Source of the DNA: UBA1205 sp045598105
GTDB lineage: Bacteria; Bacteroidota; Bacteroidia; Bacteroidales; WCHB1-69
Length of the DNA stretch: 53,545 bases
Assembly (NCBI GenBank): GCA_045598105.1
Contig: JAZLLK010000069.1
Span: 1 to 53,545, forward strand
Direction: 5' to 3'
The notes under the pieces are model-generated. The model was not told the DNA's origin, searched no databases, and worked only from the letters and a program-made list of their open reading frames with translations. The position numbers and the translations under genes are program-made. Of the stretch, positions 48,668 to 53,545 are shown piece by piece; the first letter of the stretch is position 1; the number at the start of each line of letters is the position of its first letter.

Positions 48668-49894
48668 ATGGAATCATTGCTTTTTACACCATGCAAAATA
48701 GGTAATATTGAATTACGAAACCGAACCATACGTTCGGCAGCCTTTGAAAACATGGCTTATGACAATAAGCCTTCACAGGACTTATTCAACTACCACACCG
48801 CTGTGGCCCGCGGAGGTGTGGGTATGACCACCGTAGCATACGCCTCGGTAAACAAAAGCGGCGTATCATTCAACGGACAATTATGGATGCGGGAAGAAAT
48901 AATACCCGAACTTAAAAAACTGACCGATGCCATACACAATGAAGGAGCCAAAGCCTCTATACAACTGGGACATTGCGGTAATATGACACACTGGTACACC
49001 TGTGGGTGCATGCCTGTGGGTGCTTCTTCCGGTTTTAATATGTACTCACCCACTTTAGTACGCGGGCTCAAAGAAAAAGAAATATATGATTTGGTAGAAG
49101 ATTTTGGCAAGGCCGTAGCCCTAGCCGAAAAAGCAGGATTTGACTGTGTGGAAATTCACGCCGGTCACGGATACCTTATCAGCCAATTTCTATCACCTTA
49201 CACCAATCACCGTAAAGATAAATTTGGCGGCAGCCTGGAAAACCGTATGCGATTCATGCAACTGGTAATTAACAAAGTAAAAGAAGTAGCCGGCGGACGT
49301 ATAGCCATAGTGGTAAAAGTGAATATGTATGACGGATTCAAAAAAGGTATGCAACGTGACGAATGCCTGCTGGTAGCCAAAGAACTGGAACGCCTGGGTG
49401 TAGATGCACTAGTGCTCACGGCAGGATTCGTAAGCAAAGCTCCCATGGAAGTAATGCGCGGCGCCATGCCCATTAAAACCATGACCTATTACATGAATAC
49501 GCTCCGCTTTTGGTGGCTGAAAATGGGTATGCGTATGTTCGGTAATATGATGGTTCCGGCCGTTCCTTTTAAAGAAGCCTACTTTTTGGAAGACGCTAAA
49601 GTATTCCGCAAAAAACTGAATATGCCACTTATATACGTGGGTGGCATGATAAGCCGTGATAAAATGGAAGAAGTACTTAATGAAGGATTTGTAGCAGTGC
49701 AAATGGCAAGAGCACTGGTACATGATACCGACTTTATTAACAAGCTGAAAAACGGCACTTTAGAGCGTAGCGGATGCAAACATTCCAACTATTGCATAGG
49801 CCGTATGTACACCTTGGAAATGAAATGCCACCACTGTGTGGAAAATATGCCCTCATCATTACAAAAAGAAATAAACACATTAGAAAATAAATAG
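48668..49894 (+). CDS. Old-Yellow-Enzyme-like NADH:flavin oxidoreductase
   Basis: A 408-residue FMN-dependent ene-reductase of the OYE/2,4-dienoyl-CoA-reductase N-domain type. It begins LFTPCKIGNIELRNRTIRSA and carries EIHAGHGYLISQFLSP, then FGGSLENRMRF, the family signature, and the late MARALVHD phosphate-binding strand. After the barrel comes a Cys cluster, C370, C376, C387 and C390, where dienoyl-CoA reductase has its 4Fe-4S site. The usual second ligand is S373 and spacing differs, so a cluster is uncertain. The FAD/NADH C-domain of BaiCD or FadH is absent. Co-transcribed with the steroid-reductase-like gene and the DUF3127 gene (1-base gap). Confidence 0.85.
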   Translation: MESLLFTPCKIGNIELRNRTIRSAAFENMAYDNKPSQDLFNYHTAVARGGVGMTTVAYASVNKSGVSFNGQLWMREEIIPELKKLTDAIHNEGAKASIQLGHCGNMTHWYTCGCMPVGASSGFNMYSPTLVRGLKEKEIYDLVEDFGKAVALAEKAGFDCVEIHAGHGYLISQFLSPYTNHRKDKFGGSLENRMRFMQLVINKVKEVAGGRIAIVVKVNMYDGFKKGMQRDECLLVAKELERLGVDALVLTAGFVSKAPMEVMRGAMPIKTMTYYMNTLRFWWLKMGMRMFGNMMVPAVPFKEAYFLEDAKVFRKKLNMPLIYVGGMISRDKMEEVLNEGFVAVQMARALVHDTDFINKLKNGTLERSGCKHSNYCIGRMYTLEMKCHHCVENMPSSLQKEINTLENK

Positions 49895-49895
49895 T

Positions 49896-50270
49896 ATGGC
49901 ACTGGATATAACAGGAAAAATAATACAAATACTGCCGCTTCAAAGCGGTAGCGGCCGTAACGGCACATGGAAAAAGCAAAGTTTTGTAATAGAAACATTT
50001 GATAAATTTCCCCGCAAAATATGTTTTCAGGTATGGAACGAAAAAACCGATAATTTTGAAACCCTATATCCCATGAATTCCATAGTGGAAGTAAGTTTTA
50101 ACTTAGAATCCCGGGAATTCAACGGCAGCTGGTACACCGATGCCCGCGCATGGAAAATTACACCGGCCAATGCACCCGTTAGTACCCCCGTTCAAAATGA
50201 AGTAAAAACCGAACTTCCTCCTCCTGCTGACCCCTATGAAGGCGGTGAAGGTGACAATTTGCCTTTTTAA
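49896..50270 (+). CDS. DUF3127 domain protein
   Basis: A 124-residue cytoplasmic protein. Residues 1-85 (ALDITGKIIQILP, GTWKKQSFVIET, FEVSFNLESREF-like strands) match DUF3127, an OB-like fold common in Bacteroidota and sometimes likened to single-stranded DNA-binding proteins. A Pro/Glu linker and an acidic tail ending DNLPF resemble the C-terminal tip of SSB proteins. No function is established. It starts 1 base after the reductase stop. Its stop codon lies inside an inverted repeat (50257-50282). Confidence 0.82.
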   Translation: MALDITGKIIQILPLQSGSGRNGTWKKQSFVIETFDKFPRKICFQVWNEKTDNFETLYPMNSIVEVSFNLESREFNGSWYTDARAWKITPANAPVSTPVQNEVKTELPPPADPYEGGEGDNLPF

Positions 50271-50282
50271 AAAAAGGCAAAT
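50257..50282. repeat. Inverted repeat around the DUF3127 stop codon
   Basis: ATTTGCCTTTTT (50257-50268) is mirrored by AAAAAGGCAAAT (50271-50282). No T-run follows outside it on either strand, so it is not a clear terminator. Its ends repeat the ATTTGCC/GGCAAAT arms of the lpdA palindrome. Confidence 0.5.
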
Positions 50283-50394
50283 GCCTGAATGTGTCGAAAA
50301 TTTAGCGGCAATAAAGATATATTGTTGGAATATATAAAGGCATAAAAAAAACATATTTATATAATTTGATTATAAATATGTAATGCTATCGCAT

Positions 50395-50425
50395 AAAAAA
50401 AGATGTTCAATGAACATCTTTTTTT
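50395..50425. terminator. Bidirectional terminator between DUF3127 and folD
   Basis: AGATGTTC (50401-50408) pairs with GAACATCT (50412-50419) over a 3-base loop. A six-A run lies on the left and a seven-T run on the right, so it works in both directions between convergent operons. Confidence 0.85.
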
Positions 50426-50436
50426 ATATTATATAC

Positions 50437-51312
50437 CTATATTTCTTTTTTATACGCTTTTAGGGTATTAATAAGTAAACCCACTATGGTCATGGGACCC
50501 ACGCCGCCCGGCACAGGTGTAATATACTCACATTTGGGAGCTACTTCATCATACTTTACATCGCCTTTAAGTCCAAAACCCGATTTTTTGGAAGCATCGG
50601 CTACTCTGTGTATGCCCACATCTATTACGGTAGCGCCTTCTTTTACATAACCAACAGTAATCATTTCACATTTACCTATGGCGGCTATGAGTATATCGGC
50701 TTGTGCACATATTTGCTGTAAATTTTGTGTTTTACTATGACACAGGGTAACGGTACAGTTGGCTTCGGTGGCATTACGTGACATGAGCACGGCTGCAGGA
50801 GTTCCTACTATATTACTACGACCTACTACCACACAATGTTTACCTGTGGTATTAATGTGAGAACGCTGCAGTAACAGTTGTATACCCATTGGGGTAGCCG
50901 GTAAATATGAAGGCTGTCCCAACACCATTTTGCCTACATTTACAGGGTGAAAGCCATCTACATCCTTTTTAGGATCTATGGCTGCTATTACATTATTCAC
51001 CGATATATGCTCAGGCAACGGCAGCTGCACTATAAGTCCGTCTATTTCGTCATCATGATTAATAAAATCTATGGTACTTATAAGTTCCTGCTCGGTGATA
51101 TCGGCAGGCAACTTATACACGGAAGAGGTTATTCCCACTTCGGCACATGATTTTTCTTTATTTGCCACATAGGTTTCACTGGCAGGATCATTGCCTACCA
51201 ATATGGCAGCCAAATGAGGGGCTCTGCCCTTATCGCTGCGAAGCTGCTCTACCTGTGCAGCTATTTCGCCTTTAATTTCATTGGCTATGAGTTTACCATC
51301 TATAATATTCAT
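50437..51312 (-). CDS. folD: Methylenetetrahydrofolate dehydrogenase / cyclohydrolase
   Basis: Bifunctional enzyme interconverting 5,10-methylene- and 10-formyl-THF in one-carbon metabolism. Catalytic K54 lies in SETYVANKEKSC. DGLIVQLPLP, the NADP site VVGRSNIVGTP and the C-terminal TPVPGGVGPMT are all diagnostic. The 291-residue length is normal. It lies 2 bases after ffh, in one leftward operon that ends in the terminator at 50395. Confidence 0.97.
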   Translation of the reverse strand: MNIIDGKLIANEIKGEIAAQVEQLRSDKGRAPHLAAILVGNDPASETYVANKEKSCAEVGITSSVYKLPADITEQELISTIDFINHDDEIDGLIVQLPLPEHISVNNVIAAIDPKKDVDGFHPVNVGKMVLGQPSYLPATPMGIQLLLQRSHINTTGKHCVVVGRSNIVGTPAAVLMSRNATEANCTVTLCHSKTQNLQQICAQADILIAAIGKCEMITVGYVKEGATVIDVGIHRVADASKKSGFGLKGDVKYDEVAPKCEYITPVPGGVGPMTIVGLLINTLKAYKKEI

Positions 51313-51314
51313 AA

Positions 51315-52640
51315 CTATCTGTGTTGAATGTTCTTAAGTGTGTTCTTTATACCGCCGGTAGCTACCATTTTCATCATTTTACGGGTGCCTTCAAACTGCT
51401 TGAGCAGCTTATTCACCTCCTGTATAGAGGTACCGCTGCCGGCAGCTATTCTTTTGCGGCGGCTGCCGTTAATAATGGCTGGATTAGCTCTTTCTTCAGG
51501 GGTCATGGAGCCTATAATAGCCTCTACGCCTTTAAAGGCATTATCATCTATATCCATATTTTCTACGACCTTGCCCATACCGGGTATCATGCTCATAAGA
51601 TTTTTCATGTTACCCATTTTCTTTATTTGATTTATTTGGGCCAAAAAGTCATTGAAATTGAATTGGTCTTTGGCGAGCTTTTTTTGGAGCAGGTGGGCTT
51701 CCTTTTCATCATACTGCTCTTGGGCTTTTTCTACAAATCCCACTATATCACCCATGCCCAATATTCTATCGGCCATACGGGCAGGATAAAATTCATCCAA
51801 ATCCTCTATTTTTTCACCTATACCCACATATTTTATGGGCTTTTGTACCACATAGCGTATGGTTAGAGCGGCACCGCCACGGGTATCGCCATCTAATTTG
51901 GTGAGTATTACACCGTCAAAATTTAAGCGGTCATTAAAGGCTTTTGCCGTATTTACGGCATCCTGACCTGTCATGGCATCTACCACAAACAATATTTCAT
52001 GCGGACGCACGGCTTCCTTTATGTCACTTATTTCCTGCATCATTTTTTCATCTATGGCCAATCGGCCTGCGGTATCTATTATTACCACGTTATAACCCAT
52101 GGTTTTGGCATATTCCACACCCTTTTTGGCCAAGGCAACAGGGTTATTATTGCCGTCTTCGGTATATACATCCACCTGTATTTGCTCGCCCAATACCTTC
52201 AACTGCTCTATGGCTGCCGGACGATACACATCACCTGCTACCAAAAGTACCTTCTTGGAACGTTTGGTTTTAAGAAAATGGGCCAGCTTGGCACTGTGGG
52301 TGGTTTTACCCGCACCATTCAAACCGGCCATGAGTATAATGGCGGGATTAGCTTTAATGTTCAGCTCGGCATGCTCACTTCCCATTAACTGCACCAACTC
52401 ATCATGCACTATTTTTACCATTAACTGGTTAGGTGATACCGAAGTAAGTACATTTTGCCCTAAAGCCTTTTGCTTAATACTATCAGTAAGCTCCTTGGCT
52501 ATTTTATAGTTCACGTCCGCATCCAATAAAGACTTACGCACGGCCTTCATGGTTTCGGCCACATTAATTTCGGTAATACGGCCCTGACCTTTTAATATTT
52601 TAAACGCTCTTTCTAAATTATCGGTAAGAGATTGAAACAT
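51315..52640 (-). CDS. ffh: Signal recognition particle protein Ffh
   Basis: GTPase that binds signal sequences of nascent membrane proteins together with 4.5S RNA. The N-domain (residues 1-95) is followed by the G-domain with GLNGAGKTT (106-114), DTAGRLAID and TKLDGDTRGG. The Met-rich M-domain (about 330-441) contains MIPGMGK and the RNA-binding SRRKRIAAGSG. The 441-residue length is normal. First gene of the ffh-folD operon. Confidence 0.97.
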   Translation of the reverse strand: MFQSLTDNLERAFKILKGQGRITEINVAETMKAVRKSLLDADVNYKIAKELTDSIKQKALGQNVLTSVSPNQLMVKIVHDELVQLMGSEHAELNIKANPAIILMAGLNGAGKTTHSAKLAHFLKTKRSKKVLLVAGDVYRPAAIEQLKVLGEQIQVDVYTEDGNNNPVALAKKGVEYAKTMGYNVVIIDTAGRLAIDEKMMQEISDIKEAVRPHEILFVVDAMTGQDAVNTAKAFNDRLNFDGVILTKLDGDTRGGAALTIRYVVQKPIKYVGIGEKIEDLDEFYPARMADRILGMGDIVGFVEKAQEQYDEKEAHLLQKKLAKDQFNFNDFLAQINQIKKMGNMKNLMSMIPGMGKVVENMDIDDNAFKGVEAIIGSMTPEERANPAIINGSRRKRIAAGSGTSIQEVNKLLKQFEGTRKMMKMVATGGIKNTLKNIQHR

Positions 52641-52679
52641 AATATTCTTATTTTACTTAAAATAATTATATATAATGTG

Positions 52680-52687
52680 CAAAGGTA
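52680..52687 (-). promoter_or_regulatory. -7 promoter box of ffh-folD
   Basis: Reads TACCTTTG on the minus strand (TAnnTTTG), 39 bases before the ffh ATG. Confidence 0.65.
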
Positions 52688-52796
52688 ACATTTTTTTTGC
52701 TTCCGCAGCACACACAAGGCTAAAAAACCGCATACCTTCGCAATTATTGTTAGAATTTTTTTTACACTCTATATGATATGCAATGATAAAATAATA

Positions 52797-52804
52797 TACT
52801 TTTG
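52797..52804 (+). promoter_or_regulatory. -7 promoter box of the YjbR-like gene
   Basis: TACTTTTG matches TAnnTTTG, 81 bases before the preferred ATG at 52886. Confidence 0.6.
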
Positions 52805-52885
52805 CATTTTGTGCTACAGGTCATTATAAAATGAAAATAAGACCATGCCTGAATAATGTTTAACATGTATTATTGCAATATATAT

Positions 52886-53242
52886 ATGAATATAGAATCT
52901 TTTAGAACATATTGCCTGAGTATGCCATTGACCACCGAGGACATGCCTTTTGATGATAAAGTATTAGTATTTAGATTAAAAGGAAAAATATTTGCCTGCA
53001 TAAATTTTGATAATCCTCAAATAGCAGTACTTAAATGTGACCCTCAAAAAGCCATATATTTGCGGGAGCATTATCATAGCATAGAAGGAGCATGGCACTG
53101 GAACAAAAAATACTGGAACCAAATACATTTTAACGGCGATGTAGGTGATACTTTATTAAAGGAACTGATATTACACTCATGGTGTGAGGTGAATAAAAAA
53201 TTACCCAAAAAAGAGCAAACAGATATATGTGATTACCTCTAA
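52886..53242 (+). CDS. MmcQ/YjbR family protein
   Basis: A 118-residue cytoplasmic protein of the MmcQ/YjbR (CyaY-like fold) family. It starts MNIESFRTYCLSMPLTTED, with PFDDKVLVFRLKGKIFACI and the late GAWHWNKKYWNQIHF, all typical. An in-frame ATG at 52856 would add a Tyr/Cys-rich 10-residue stretch not usual for the family, so 52886 is preferred. Members are labelled DNA-binding from structure, but the role is unknown. Confidence 0.85.
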   Translation: MNIESFRTYCLSMPLTTEDMPFDDKVLVFRLKGKIFACINFDNPQIAVLKCDPQKAIYLREHYHSIEGAWHWNKKYWNQIHFNGDVGDTLLKELILHSWCEVNKKLPKKEQTDICDYL

Positions 53243-53434
53243 CTTGGCGTCTGCTTTGACCCGCCCGGTGATATGGTTACAGGTAAAAGTTTCCCTGCAC
53301 ATTGTCCGGCACTGCCAAAAACGGATGAAGATAAAATAATGCAGTGACGTAGTGTATTTTACTGATTTCTATCCCGTTTCACTCTTTTTTTACACAAAAA
53401 AACACTTTTTTCCGCTTTCGTATTATTTTTTTTG

Positions 53435-53442
53435 TATTTTTG
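53435..53442 (+). promoter_or_regulatory. -7 promoter box of the partial gene at the right edge
   Basis: TATTTTTG matches TAnnTTTG, 28 bases before the ATG at 53471. Confidence 0.55.
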
Positions 53443-53470
53443 CAAGAAAATTATTAATCATTAAAAAATC

Positions 53471-53545
53471 ATGCAAAAACACATTATTATTTTATTGTTG
53501 GTTACGGGATGTATCAACCTGTTGTTAGCACAACAGGTATTGCCA
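53471..53545 (+). CDS. Start of an exported protein, cut by the window edge
   Basis: Twenty-five codons are visible, beginning MQKHIIILLLVTGCINLLLA and then QQVLP. This reads as a signal peptide with probable cleavage before QQ. A lipobox at the internal Cys is less likely, because hydrophobic residues continue after it. Nothing can be said of the mature protein. Confidence 0.6.
   Translation, partial: MQKHIIILLLVTGCINLLLAQQVLP

Noticed and set aside
1..53545. tRNA, rRNA or CRISPR arrays
   Set aside because: Intergenic regions were read for tRNA-like T-loops and regularly spaced repeats; none was seen.

Overview
This window comes from a member of the Bacteroidota, most likely an uncultured Bacteroidales. 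Three lines of evidence support this. First, there are many type IX secretion (T9SS) parts: a PorU2-type C25 sortase, two PorV/PorQ-family barrels, and cargo proteins with 'PNP' C-terminal sorting domains. Second, the gene set is typical of the group: a TonB receptor with a carboxypeptidase-regulatory N-domain, three DUF1573 proteins, a PPi-type phosphofructokinase and a B12-dependent class II ribonucleotide reductase. Third, promoters match the Bacteroidota -7 box TAnnTTTG, and Shine-Dalgarno sequences are not evident. Host genes favour ATA for Ile and GTA for Val. I see no rRNA, tRNA, CRISPR array, transposase or integrase.

Layout, left to right. 1-5.9 kb (+): O-antigen ligase/polymerase, then lpdA, fabD, pepE and a PHP phosphatase. 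6.2-10 kb (+): nrdJ behind a structured leader, a hotdog thioesterase and a small GlsB/YeaQ membrane protein. 10.1-18.1 kb (-): a tight leftward operon of PorV/PorQ-like protein, PorU2, rdgB, a DUF2520 protein and kdsC. 18.13-18.6 kb: gene-free, but it ends a hidden leftward transcript in a good terminator. 18.6-21.8 kb (+): DUF1573 lipoprotein, yajC, YbbR-like protein, ribBA and an O-methyltransferase. 21.9-26.3 kb (-): a translationally coupled trio of secreted M6 metalloprotease, NlpC/P60 peptidase and GNAT acetyltransferase.

26.5-33.1 kb (+): an M49-like zinc lipoprotein, then a three-gene block (OmpA-like protein, lipoprotein, large orphan exported protein). The codon choice of this block differs clearly from its neighbours, and the change appears to fall inside the OmpA-like gene. 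33.2-34.1 kb (-): greA and a HIT protein. 34.2-43.6 kb (-): a three-gene operon of TonB receptor, 1503-residue T9SS cargo and PorV/PorQ-like barrel. 43.8-46.3 kb (-): an exported four-gene operon (two DUF1573 proteins, a conserved protein often misnamed asparagine synthetase B, and a Lys-rich lipoprotein). 46.4-47.6 kb (-): PPi-phosphofructokinase. 47.9-50.3 kb (+): steroid 5-alpha-reductase-like protein, Old-Yellow-Enzyme-like reductase and DUF3127. 50.4-52.6 kb (-): ffh and folD. 52.9 kb to the end (+): a YjbR-family protein and the first 25 codons of an exported protein.

Most of the functional novelty lies in the cell envelope: a sortase/shuttle pair, a receptor-cargo-barrel triad and the exported DUF1573 operon. 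The two-reductase operon at 47.9 kb is the best candidate for an unrecognised metabolic function, reduction of 3-oxo-delta-4 steroids or bile acids. All assignments come from reading the sequence; no database search was run.
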